DNA from: an uncultured Mycoplasmatota bacterium
GTDB taxonomy: Bacteria; Bacillota_I; Bacilli_A; RF39; UBA660
Assembly: GCA_900551105.1 (NCBI GenBank)
Contig: URUT01000001.1
Span: 12,679 to 76,678 of the forward strand
DNA length: 64,000 nucleotides
Direction: 5' to 3'
Under the pieces are notes generated by a model. It did not search any database. It was given only the letters and a program-made list of their open reading frames with translations, and was not told where the DNA came from. Of the stretch, positions 37,341-45,311 are shown piece after piece. Both the position numbers and the translations under genes were made by a program. How positions within the stretch are numbered: position 1 is the stretch's first letter; each line of letters opens with the position of its first letter.

Positions 37341-39117
37341 TAAACCTGTTATCAATGACACTAAAACAGACTTTGGAAAAGAAATTAATAGACTATCAAA
37401 AGAATTAAACAAATACAAAGTTACAATTATTCTTTCTTTGATTTTTTCTACTATTAGTAGCATCCTAGCAATAATTAGTCCTAAAAAACTAGAAGAACTT
37501 ACTAACACCATAATTAAAGGACTTACTGGAACTATTGACTTAGAAAAAATCACTCATATCATGACTGTTTTAATAATTATTTATGTTGTAAGTGCGGTCT
37601 TTGACTTCTTTGAAAAATATTTAATGGTAGATGCTTGTTTAAAATTTGCTAAAGAACTTCGTAGTAAAATATCAAATAAAATAAATAAACTACCACTTAG
37701 ATTTTTTGACAATCACGCAAGTGGAGACATTTTATCTGTTGTAACCAACGATGTAGATACCGTAAGTAGCAACCTAAATAACAGTTTAGGCTTACTAGTT
37801 GGTTCTATCACACTATTAATTGGTTGTTTATTTATGATGTTTAAAACCAATTGGATTATGGCTCTAACCGCTATTTTCTCATCACTAATAGGTTTAGTAT
37901 TCTTGGCAATTATTTTAAAAAAGAGTCAAAAATACTTTACAAAGCGTCAAGAAGAATTAGGTAAATTAAACGGACACATAGAAGAAATCTATTCATCACA
38001 AACCCTAGTAAAAGCTTACAACGGGGAACAAGATGCTCTAGATAAATTTAATAAATTAAATGACAAAGTTTATACCTGTAACTTTAAAAGTCAATTTCTT
38101 GGTGGTTTAATGCCATCAATTATGGGATTTATCGGTAACTTTGGTTATGTATCAGTTTGCATCGTTGGTGCACTTCTTACCATGAATAACAAGATCGAAT
38201 TCGGAGTAATTGTTGCATTCTTTATGTACGTAAGACTATTTTCTAACCCATTATCACAAATAGCCCAAAGTTTAAATGGTCTTCAGTCCGTAGCTGCTGC
38301 CTCAAAAAGAGTATTTAATTTCTTAGATGAAAAAGAAATGACTAATGAAAGCGATAAAACTAAAAAGTTAGATCCAAAAGTTGTTAAAGGAAACATCACT
38401 TTTGAGCACGTTAAATTTGGCTACGACAAAAACAAAACTATCATCAAAGACTTTAATGCCACAGTAAAGCCAGGTGAAAAAATCGCTATTGTTGGTCCAA
38501 CAGGTGCTGGTAAAACAACTATCGTTAACTTATTAATGAAATTCTACGAAATAACTGATGGTAAAATTACGATAGATGGGGTTAATATAAATGACCTAAA
38601 AAGAGAAAACATTCATGATTTATTTATCATGATTCTACAAGACACCTGGCTATTTAATGGTACTATTAGAGATAATATTAAATATAATAATCGAGGAATA
38701 ACCGATGAAGAAATTTGGAACGCATTAAAAATAGTAGGAACTGACCACTTTGTCAAAAGTTTACCTAATGGACTAGATTATGAAATAACCGAAAGTGAAA
38801 GCATATCAGCAGGTCAAAGACAGCTTCTAACAATTGCTAGAGGTATGATTAAAAACGCACCATTCTTAATTTTAGATGAAGCAACCAGTAATGTTGATAC
38901 TAGAACTGAAGAACTAGTTCAAAAAGCCATGGATAAACTTACTAAAGGAAGAACTTCATTCATCATTGCTCATCGCTTATCAACCATTAAAAACGCTGAT
39001 TTAATTCTAGTAATGAAAGATGGTAACATCATTGAGCAAGGAACTCATCAACAACTACTCAAACAAAATGGTTTCTATGCCGAATTATATAACTCACAGT
39101 TTAGGGAAACTAAATAG
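37333..39117 (+). CDS. ABC exporter half, subunit B
   Basis: 594 residues: six-TM domain followed by an NBD with Walker A PTGAGKTT, Walker B FLILDEATSNVD and AHRLST switch. The signature is SISAGQRQ, so SGG is altered, as in heterodimeric exporters. GGAGG lies before the ATG. It pairs with the preceding gene. Substrate unknown; drug or lipid export is typical of this class. Confidence 0.92.
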   Translation: MHNKPVINDTKTDFGKEINRLSKELNKYKVTIILSLIFSTISSILAIISPKKLEELTNTIIKGLTGTIDLEKITHIMTVLIIIYVVSAVFDFFEKYLMVDACLKFAKELRSKISNKINKLPLRFFDNHASGDILSVVTNDVDTVSSNLNNSLGLLVGSITLLIGCLFMMFKTNWIMALTAIFSSLIGLVFLAIILKKSQKYFTKRQEELGKLNGHIEEIYSSQTLVKAYNGEQDALDKFNKLNDKVYTCNFKSQFLGGLMPSIMGFIGNFGYVSVCIVGALLTMNNKIEFGVIVAFFMYVRLFSNPLSQIAQSLNGLQSVAAASKRVFNFLDEKEMTNESDKTKKLDPKVVKGNITFEHVKFGYDKNKTIIKDFNATVKPGEKIAIVGPTGAGKTTIVNLLMKFYEITDGKITIDGVNINDLKRENIHDLFIMILQDTWLFNGTIRDNIKYNNRGITDEEIWNALKIVGTDHFVKSLPNGLDYEITESESISAGQRQLLTIARGMIKNAPFLILDEATSNVDTRTEELVQKAMDKLTKGRTSFIIAHRLSTIKNADLILVMKDGNIIEQGTHQQLLKQNGFYAELYNSQFRETK

Positions 39118-39138
39118 ACCACATGGTCTATTTTTATT
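39112..39138 (+). terminator. Terminator after ABC exporter
   Basis: AAATAGACC/GGTCTATTT with a 4-nt loop and T-rich tail. Confidence 0.85.
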
Positions 39139-39203
39139 TACAATAATAAAATTTTGTTGTATAATACTGTTCCTAAAAGCGAATTAAAAAGGAAAGTGAT
39201 ATC

Positions 39204-39692
39204 ATGTCAAAGAAAAACTCCAAACTTGCAAACCTAGAAGAAGAATTTAATGTAGAAACCTTGCAATTTATAAGTGATGAAGATTTTTACAGTTTAATAT
39301 TAAGATTTACTATCGCAAGAGACATATTTGCTGAAGAAAAAAAAGCTTATGCAGTTAAAAAGAAAAGATTTTCTATAAAATCTAGAGTCAGTGATGAAAC
39401 TCTTGAATTAGAAAGATTTTTTAATAAAATAAAAATACTAATAGATGAAGAAAAGCAAAGAAGAAAAACTATAAAAAACAAAAAAGCAGCACAGGCACCT
39501 ATCGTTGAACTATATTTTAAAATGTTAAATGGTGACTTTTCTGAAGATATTAAAGATGAATATAAATCAGGTTTATTTAACCTAATTGAAAGTGATTATC
39601 ACCTAGGTTGTTCTTCCTTTGAAGAAGCTTATGAGACTTTTAAAAATTTAATAAAAAATAATTTAAAGACAACATTAAAGGAGACTATCTAA
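39204..39692 (+). CDS. Unknown protein A of a three-gene operon
   Basis: 162 residues, highly charged and helical, cytoplasmic by composition. N-terminal half holds a Lys/Arg-rich segment (EEKKAYAVKKKRFSIKSRV). I recognise no family. RBS AAGGAAAGTG. It overlaps the next gene by 1 bp, and the three genes look like one functional unit. Confidence 0.7.
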   Translation: MSKKNSKLANLEEEFNVETLQFISDEDFYSLILRFTIARDIFAEEKKAYAVKKKRFSIKSRVSDETLELERFFNKIKILIDEEKQRRKTIKNKKAAQAPIVELYFKMLNGDFSEDIKDEYKSGLFNLIESDYHLGCSSFEEAYETFKNLIKNNLKTTLKETI

Positions 39693-40318
39693 TGGCAAAG
39701 ATAATACCTGAAGAAGCCTACAAAGTATACTTAGCTTATCTAGATGACATAACTAATAGTTTAGATCTTATAACCGAAAATCTATATAGTAGAAGAACCC
39801 AAAACTTTAATGAATTATTACAAATACGTGAAAAACTTTTAGAAATATTAAATGGTTTATGTGAATTAGCAGACGTAATGGAGTACTATCAAATAGAACT
39901 TGAAAAGCTAACCAAACTTAGTAACGTAGCAAACAAACTTTTAGGCAAAGCTTCTGAAAAATTAGCTTTAAAAGAAAAAGAAGGCGGAAGCAGGCTAAAA
40001 CGCATTAGTAAAACTGGTATTGCAAAATTAAACATCGTAGAAAACCGTTTAAATGTTACCTATGAAAGAATCAAAAAAGCTAAAGGCCTAGAAAATATGT
40101 ACTTAGAAGATCAAGAGGATGATCGTTTCCGCGAAGCAGTCGATATTGTTGGTCAAATTGTAAACGGACAAGACGTTCAAGTAGATGAAAATATAGCAGA
40201 CATAGTTATCCTTCTTCTAGCAGAATCAGATGCAGAAAAAACTATGCCATTAAATGAATTACTTGCAATAAAAAAACAAAAATATCAAAAAGAAAATAAA
40301 AATTTAGGGGGGATTTAA
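39692..40318 (+). CDS. Unknown protein B of a three-gene operon
   Basis: 208 residues, predominantly helical with coiled-coil-like heptads in 35-110. No recognised motif. Translationally coupled to protein A (overlap at the stop/start) and 1 bp from protein C. A soluble adaptor between A and the membrane protein C is plausible but unproven. Confidence 0.7.
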   Translation: MAKIIPEEAYKVYLAYLDDITNSLDLITENLYSRRTQNFNELLQIREKLLEILNGLCELADVMEYYQIELEKLTKLSNVANKLLGKASEKLALKEKEGGSRLKRISKTGIAKLNIVENRLNVTYERIKKAKGLENMYLEDQEDDRFREAVDIVGQIVNGQDVQVDENIADIVILLLAESDAEKTMPLNELLAIKKQKYQKENKNLGGI

Positions 40319-40319
40319 T

Positions 40320-41087
40320 ATGGAAAAACAAAAAGAAAATACTAAAAAAACCAATTTGGAACTCGCACAAAAAAATTTGACTGAGGCTTCTACAATATTA
40401 GATGAAATTCAAAATGCTTTATATCTTGATAAAGATAGAGATGCTAGCGATCCATATGCTTTATATAACGAAGCTACTAGATGTGCAGTTTTAATTGACG
40501 AAAGCAGAAAATATATCGCAAGTATTGCAACACAAAAATTGAAAATATCTAATATTACCGATATAATTAACTTAATAGGTGCTATTCTCACACTTATTAC
40601 AGTTATTATCTTCGGCTCACCAGTAATTGTGCCAACCTTAGTAGCTTATGTACTAATGAAAATAACTATTAGTAAAGTAAAAAGTACTCAGCTATCTGAT
40701 GCAGATGAACTTCAAAGTGTAATGGATTGTGTAAATGCCTTATCATCTAGAGCAGCTAATTATTTAGAAACGATTAATCTTCGTGCTCAAAAAAATGCGA
40801 AAGAAGACTTAAAAATTCCCACAGGATTTACTAAACAGTTTGAACAAGCTATTGAAATAATTAACTATTATCTTCCAAATGGAAAGTTACCTGATAACTA
40901 CCAAAGTTTTGATGATATTCCACTAGATGTTAAAGTAATGCTAACAACACTTCTTTCAGGCACTGAAAAAAATAATAACGTTAAAATGCTATTAGATGAA
41001 TCTCATCAAAAATATATGAAAGCAAACAGTGCAACTACAAAAGTATTACAAAAAGAAAATGCTTCAAATAAAAAATCAATCACCTAA
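40320..41087 (+). CDS. Unknown membrane protein C of a three-gene operon
   Basis: 255 residues with a helical N-terminal domain, a hydrophobic hairpin of about two TM segments (about 82-118, IINLIGAILTLITVIIFGSPVIVPTLVAYVLM) and a helical C-terminal half. No recognised family. AGGGGGG before the ATG gives it the strongest RBS of the operon. The operon ends at a terminator just after this gene. Confidence 0.7.
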   Translation: MEKQKENTKKTNLELAQKNLTEASTILDEIQNALYLDKDRDASDPYALYNEATRCAVLIDESRKYIASIATQKLKISNITDIINLIGAILTLITVIIFGSPVIVPTLVAYVLMKITISKVKSTQLSDADELQSVMDCVNALSSRAANYLETINLRAQKNAKEDLKIPTGFTKQFEQAIEIINYYLPNGKLPDNYQSFDDIPLDVKVMLTTLLSGTEKNNNVKMLLDESHQKYMKANSATTKVLQKENASNKKSIT

Positions 41088-41100
41088 GATTGATTTTTTT
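41074..41100 (+). terminator. Terminator of the three-gene operon
   Basis: AATCAATC/GATTGATT stem and seven T, overlapping the last codons. Confidence 0.85.
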
Positions 41101-41149
41101 GTATAAAAATAAAATATATTCTCATAATAATAGCAGAAAAGAGGAAAAA

Positions 41150-41686
41150 ATGAAAAGAAAGAGACTAATAATTGTACTGTTGTTATTAATTGGTTTAACT
41201 GGTTGTGCTTTTGGAAGCTCACCAAAAAGTAGAGTAGAAAACTTACTAAACAAATACCAAATGAATGCAAGTGACGTTAAAAGTGAACTAGATGACTTTT
41301 TAAATACCTTAAGTATTGACACTGACTTCAAAGAAGATTATCGCAAAGTCTATGAAAAACAATATAGTGATTTAAAATACAAAATTAAAGATGAAACAAT
41401 CGATGGTGACAAAGCAACAGTTAAAGCTGAAATAGAAGTGTATGATTATTACAAAGCCGAAAATGATGCAAGCAGTTATATAGCTGCTAATCCAAATGAA
41501 TTTAATGAAGATGGCGTTTATAGTGTGAAAAAAGGTTTAGAATACAAAATCAAACAGTACACTAATAGTAACGATAGAGTAACTTACACAATTGACTTTA
41601 CTCTTACAAAAAATAATAATAAATGGACAATTGACCCGTTAACAGATGATGAACTGGCCAAATTACACGGAACTTATGCTCACTAA
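41150..41686 (+). CDS. Small lipoprotein
   Basis: 178 residues. Signal peptide with lipobox LTGC (Cys about 18). The mature domain has a helical part (PKSRVENLLNKYQ) followed by a beta-rich NTF2/DUF5105-like region (YKIKDETIDGDKATVKAEIEVYDYYKA...VTYTIDFTLTKNNNKWTIDPL), typical of small Bacillota lipoproteins that carry one beta-alpha domain. ATG at 41150 has GAGGAAAA upstream; the longer frame from 41090 is unlikely. Function unknown. Confidence 0.8.
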   Translation: MKRKRLIIVLLLLIGLTGCAFGSSPKSRVENLLNKYQMNASDVKSELDDFLNTLSIDTDFKEDYRKVYEKQYSDLKYKIKDETIDGDKATVKAEIEVYDYYKAENDASSYIAANPNEFNEDGVYSVKKGLEYKIKQYTNSNDRVTYTIDFTLTKNNNKWTIDPLTDDELAKLHGTYAH

Positions 41687-41698
41687 GTTCTTTTTTTT
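41670..41698 (+). terminator. Terminator of the small lipoprotein gene
   Basis: GAACTTA/TAAGTTC, 7-nt loop, eight T. The stem includes the stop codon. Confidence 0.85.
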
Positions 41699-41734
41699 AA
41701 GCACAAACTATGATATTATTTTATTGGTGATTTT

Positions 41735-42160
41735 ATGCAAGATTTATTTAATGAATTATTTGATTTTAATGATTATAGATATTTTTATCATATTACAGGC
41801 CACGGAGTAGGTGAAAGTATAATAGAAAATGGTCTACTTATGGCTGAAAAAGAATACTATACAACAATGGTTGAAATTACACCTGACATGATAACAGACC
41901 CTGAAAAGTTTTTAACTGATGAAAAAGGTTTTGGTGCAATGGAAAGAGATGAAATGGTCTTAATTAGAGTACCTAAAAGTATGGGTTATGACTTTATAAC
42001 CCCACTAAGTAAAGGATCTACCGATATTTTTGAAGATGACAAATATGCATCATTTGTTCCAAGTGACTTCATTTTAGGTTACTTTGATTTAGATACACTA
42101 GACTTTACCCCAAACAACTATACAATAGAAGAAATTGAAGACTACCACTACGAGGTATAA
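41735..42160 (+). CDS. Possible ADP-ribosyltransferase-fold protein
   Basis: 141 residues. The opening RYFYHITGHGVGESIIENGLLMAEKEYYTT resembles the first strand and helix of the KptA/DarT-like ADP-ribosyltransferase fold, where a conserved His sits in Y-H-x-T. The rest (ERDEMVLIRVPKSMGYDFITP) could carry the next strands. No catalytic Glu motif can be assigned confidently. It lies 1 bp before the thiolase gene, so the two may be co-transcribed. The family call is tentative. Confidence 0.45.
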   Translation: MQDLFNELFDFNDYRYFYHITGHGVGESIIENGLLMAEKEYYTTMVEITPDMITDPEKFLTDEKGFGAMERDEMVLIRVPKSMGYDFITPLSKGSTDIFEDDKYASFVPSDFILGYFDLDTLDFTPNNYTIEEIEDYHYEV

Positions 42161-42161
42161 T

Positions 42162-42986
42162 ATGGAAAAATATAAAGAAATAGAGCGCTCAATAATTAAA
42201 AAATATCGCAAAGAAATTTGGGCAAAATTCGTAAAAGCAGTAAAAGAATATGAACTAATAAAACCAAATGATAACATCATGGTTTGCATAAGCGGTGGTA
42301 AAGATTCCTTTTTACTAGCAAAATGTATAGAAGAACTAAACAAACATGGAGACATTCAATTTAAAGCAAAATGTGTTTGTATGAACCCCGGTTACAGTGA
42401 AGAAAATATTAATAAAATCAAAGAAAATGCTCAAAAACTAAACATAGATTTAGAGATATTTTCAAGTGATATTTTCAAAGTTATAGATAGTGGCATCTTT
42501 AAAAGTCCATGTTACTTCTGTGCTAGAATGCGCCGTGGGCATCTTTATAATAAAGCTAAAGAATTAGGATGTAATAAAATTGCTCTAGGACACCACTTTG
42601 ATGATGTCATTGAAACTACGCTTTTATCAATGTTTTATGGCTCTGAAATCAAAACAATGATGCCAAAACTAAAAAGTGATAACTACGAGGGCCTAGAACT
42701 CATAAGACCTCTATACTTAATTAAAGAAAGCGACATCATCTCTTGGAAAACTTATAATGAACTTGTATTCTTAAACTGTGCTTGTTCCTTTACGACCAAA
42801 GATGCCCAAGAAAAAATAAGCAAACGAAGAGAAATGAAAGAACTAATTAAGAACTTAAGAAAAGTTAATAAAGACATCGACTATAACATTTTTAAATCTT
42901 TAGATAACGTCAATTTAAACTGCGTGCTAGGAACAACAACTAATGGAATTCATAAAAGTTTTTTAGAAGACTACGAAAATAAATAA
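42162..42986 (+). CDS. TtcA-like tRNA thiolation ATPase
   Basis: About 274 residues. PP-loop ATP pyrophosphatase with SGGKDS, the second motif GHHFDDVIETTLLSMFYG and a CxxC pair (SPCYFCARMRRGHLY) that in TtcA relatives binds a 4Fe-4S cluster, plus a late NCACSF. TtcA makes 2-thiocytidine at tRNA position 32. This protein could equally be a TtuA/YdaO-type relative with another target. The start ATG at 42162 lies 1 bp after the preceding stop with GAGGTATAAT before it. Confidence 0.75.
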   Translation: MEKYKEIERSIIKKYRKEIWAKFVKAVKEYELIKPNDNIMVCISGGKDSFLLAKCIEELNKHGDIQFKAKCVCMNPGYSEENINKIKENAQKLNIDLEIFSSDIFKVIDSGIFKSPCYFCARMRRGHLYNKAKELGCNKIALGHHFDDVIETTLLSMFYGSEIKTMMPKLKSDNYEGLELIRPLYLIKESDIISWKTYNELVFLNCACSFTTKDAQEKISKRREMKELIKNLRKVNKDIDYNIFKSLDNVNLNCVLGTTTNGIHKSFLEDYENK

Positions 42987-43002
42987 CAAGTAGTCTTTTT
43001 TA
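42968..43002 (+). terminator. Terminator of the TtcA-like gene
   Basis: AGACTAC/GTAGTCT stem with six T. Confidence 0.8.
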
Positions 43003-43037
43003 TGCTATCTTTGAATACTTTTTATTAGGTGATAAAG

Positions 43038-43439
43038 TTGAAAAAAATAATTATATTGCTCTTAATATTAATAATTCCAGTAACAGTAAAAGCTGAAGAG
43101 TTAGACATTACTGCTAAGTCTAGTATACTAATAGAAGCTTCAACCGGTGAAATATTAAGTGAAAAAAATAGCGATGAAAAGCTTGCTCCTGCATCTATGA
43201 CTAAAATCATGACAATGCTTCTAATTATGGAAAGCCTTGAAAAAAATGAATATAGTCTAGAAGATAAAGTAAATATCAGTACTAATGCCGCAAGCATGGG
43301 AGGAAGTCAAGTCTTTCTAGAGGCAGGTTCTGAACTAAAAGTAAAAGAACTACTAAAAGCAATTGCTATCGCATCCGCTAATGATGTAGTAGTGACAAAA
43401 AAGCAGTCGCAAGTTATAGGCGAAGAAATAATAATATAA
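43038..43439 (+). pseudogene. dacA: 5' fragment of D-Ala-D-Ala carboxypeptidase gene (dacA-type)
   Basis: The first 115 or so codons encode a secreted penicillin-binding protein 5-type carboxypeptidase: signal peptide, SSILIEASTGEILSEKNSDEKLAPASMTK with the SxxK nucleophile, and AIAIASANDVVV with the SxN motif. After this the frame runs into TKKQSQVIGEEIII and stops, while intact enzymes have about 250 more residues including KTG. The change occurs near 43390, where the accessory region starts. I interpret it as interrupted by insertion of the element. TTG at 43038 (AGGTGATAAAG before it) is the likely start. Confidence 0.8.
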
Positions 43440-43491
43440 CTACTTTAAAACCTTATATTTTAGAGTATTATTATAAATTGTATATATAATT

Positions 43492-43515
43492 AAAAAGCCG
43501 ATTAGGCTTTTTTTT
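43492..43515 (+). terminator. Terminator near the element's left end
   Basis: AAAAGCC/GGCTTTT, 5-nt loop, nine T. It would isolate element genes from transcription entering from the chromosome. Confidence 0.8.
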
Positions 43516-43528
43516 GGAGGTGAATTCA

Positions 43529-44287
43529 ATGTCAATTTTTAAGATAGAAAAAAATAAAAATTATACAGTTATGAGTAATCATCACTTAAGAGATAAAAAT
43601 TTAAGTTATAAGGCTAAGGGATTGTTGTCATTTATGTTATCATTGCCAGAAGATTGGGACTACTCAATGAATGGGTTAGAATCAATAAGCAAAGAAAGCA
43701 TAAAAGCAATTAGGAATATACTTCAAGAATTAGAAGAAAATAAGTATTTGATAAGAACAAGAATGCAAGATAATGAAGGGAAATTTTATTATGATTATTC
43801 AATTTACGAAATACCATTTGATATAAACCCGTATTACCAAAAAGGGCATACGGTAAAAGGGCGTACCGAAAAGGACATACAAATAAATACTAATAAACAA
43901 AATACTAAAAAACAAATAGATAAAGATGATAAAACCAAAATATCATCTTTTTTTGTGCCAGAAGAACATAATATTTTAACCTTAGAATTAATTGATAAGG
44001 GTTTTATAAAAAAAGAAGATATACAAATTTTTTATTATGATAATCTATTTGAACAGTTAATACAAGATGGCAACTCTTATAAAGATTTAGTTAAAATAAT
44101 TCATTATATAATTCCGAGAGTTTTAAAAAGAAATTTTAAAGATGAAGATGGTAATGAAATAGAAAATAAGTTTGGATATTTTAAAAATGCAATTATTAGC
44201 AATATAAATAAACTTAATACGGATATAGAAGATTTATGGGGAGAAGAAGAACTAGAAGATATATATAGTTCCAATATGGAAAGATAA
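43529..44287 (+). CDS. Replication-initiator-like winged-helix protein
   Basis: About 252 residues. The N-terminus (MSIFKIEKNKNYTVMSNHHLRDKNLSYKAKGLLSFMLSLPEDWDYSMNGL) is the phage/ICE replisome-organiser winged helix found in many mobile elements of Bacillota. A Lys/Asn linker and a helical C-terminal domain with KFGYFKNAIISNIN follow. Such proteins are thought to bind the element's origin and load the helicase. GGAGG is 7 nt before the ATG. It ends in MER. Confidence 0.75.
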   Translation: MSIFKIEKNKNYTVMSNHHLRDKNLSYKAKGLLSFMLSLPEDWDYSMNGLESISKESIKAIRNILQELEENKYLIRTRMQDNEGKFYYDYSIYEIPFDINPYYQKGHTVKGRTEKDIQINTNKQNTKKQIDKDDKTKISSFFVPEEHNILTLELIDKGFIKKEDIQIFYYDNLFEQLIQDGNSYKDLVKIIHYIIPRVLKRNFKDEDGNEIENKFGYFKNAIISNINKLNTDIEDLWGEEELEDIYSSNMER

Positions 44288-44296
44288 GCATAAAAA

Positions 44297-44395
44297 AATC
44301 GTCTCTAAACTAGCAGACGATCTACTTCTCAGTTGAAAAATACTACATTACTGCATCAACTGAATCAAATTCACACGATACTACATATGCTATTT
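44297..44395 (-). ncRNA. Candidate small RNA on the minus strand
   Basis: A minus-strand promoter TTGCAT, 17 bp, TATTAT lies at about 44434-44407. The predicted RNA of about 100 nt contains a CAGTTGA/TCAACTG hairpin and ends with an ATCGTCT/AGACGAT stem followed by seven T on the minus strand. No ORF fits. Function unknown. Confidence 0.4.
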
Positions 44396-44474
44396 GATAA
44401 ATCAATAATAACACAAAAATTGCCTTAATGCAACAAAAAAATCCAAAATACTCCACTTTTTTTGTCAAAATCTA

Positions 44475-44502
44475 TTGACTTTTCTTTTTAAAACTATATA
44501 AT
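44475..44502 (+). promoter_or_regulatory. Promoter of the GreA-like/biosynthetic operon
   Basis: TTGACT, 16-bp spacer, TATAAT, followed by a leader of about 60 nt. Positions are approximate to 1-2 bases. Confidence 0.6.
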
Positions 44503-44561
44503 AAATAATCGGTAAGACCAAATATCTATTTAATAATAATCTTTGAAAGGGGGAATAATAA

Positions 44562-45110
44562 ATGAAAAATAATGAAGAAAAGTTATATTTAGATAATGAT
44601 GGCTATCAGAGATTACTTGAAGAAATAGATTTATTAAAGGCAAAACTTGCAAAAAATGGAAAAGAAAAAGGAGAAGCCTATTCTGGTGCAGTAGGTGACG
44701 GATGGCACGATAATTTTGCTTTTGATGAAGCCAATATGCAAGAAAGAATGATTTTAGGTCAACTTAAAGAATGTTACCAAAAATTAGAAAGAGCAGTAAT
44801 TGTAGAAAGACACGATGATGAAACATTAGTTGATGTCAACGATATTGTTACAGTAGATATGATTTTCGGACCTGATGATAGTGAAGAATTAGAATTTAAA
44901 TTAGTTGGCTCTGTAGGATCACACACTTCTGATAATAGTGGTATTCAAGAAGTTTCAATTAATAGTCCATTGGGTAAGTCAGTTTACCATAAAAAAGTCG
45001 GAGAATCAGCAAGTTATAAAGTTGAGAGTAGAATCTTTAACATAGAAATTTTATCAAAGGTTTCTGAAAAAGATTTAGAAAGTGGAATTCAAAGAAAAAA
45101 AACTAGATAA
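44562..45110 (+). CDS. GreA/GreB-like transcription factor
   Basis: 182 residues. The N-terminal part has the GreA coiled-coil pattern (GYQRLLEEIDLLKAKLAKNG...DNFAFDEANMQERMILGQLKECYQKLERA). The C-terminal FKBP-like domain has VSINSPLGKSVYHKKVGESASY, close to the GreA ISxxSPLGxALxGKxxGD signature. Gre factors rescue backtracked RNA polymerase. The tip has DNFAFDEAN, so the acidic residues needed for cleavage are probably present. It lies directly upstream of the Cys peptide gene and may be in its operon. An element-borne second Gre factor could tune transcription of the element. Confidence 0.8.
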   Translation: MKNNEEKLYLDNDGYQRLLEEIDLLKAKLAKNGKEKGEAYSGAVGDGWHDNFAFDEANMQERMILGQLKECYQKLERAVIVERHDDETLVDVNDIVTVDMIFGPDDSEELEFKLVGSVGSHTSDNSGIQEVSINSPLGKSVYHKKVGESASYKVESRIFNIEILSKVSEKDLESGIQRKKTR

Positions 45111-45126
45111 TATAAGGAGGGCAATT

Positions 45127-45252
45127 ATGAACAAATTTATTGTAAAATTAAAAGAAAAACAAAAATATAAAGAATTAAAAACTAGTGTTTGTTCATCAAA
45201 AAATGAATTATTTTGTTGTCCCCTAAAAAAATATTTAAAGAGTATCAATTAG
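45127..45252 (+). CDS. 41-residue Cys-containing peptide
   Basis: Short gene with a strong RBS (AAGGAGGG, 6 nt before the ATG), 16 bp after the GreA-like gene. The peptide has a Lys-rich N-terminal half (MNKFIVKLKEKQKYKELKT) and a C-terminal half with three cysteines (SVCSSKNELFCCPLKKYL). A terminator hairpin starts inside its last codons, just before the biosynthetic genes. This layout would suit a RiPP precursor peptide made in excess of its modifying enzymes, or a leader peptide controlling read-through. I cannot tell these apart. Confidence 0.55.
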   Translation: MNKFIVKLKEKQKYKELKTSVCSSKNELFCCPLKKYLKSIN

Positions 45253-45284
45253 TTAACAATTTTAGCTTTTGATACTCTTTTTTT
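45237..45284 (+). terminator. Terminator/attenuator before the biosynthetic genes
   Basis: Perfect 12-bp stem AAAGAGTATCAA/TTGATACTCTTT with a 20-nt loop and T-run, overlapping the end of the small peptide gene and 28 bp before the next start. Confidence 0.85.
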
Positions 45285-45311
45285 CAAATGTAAGGGTTTA
45301 AGGTGATGAAA

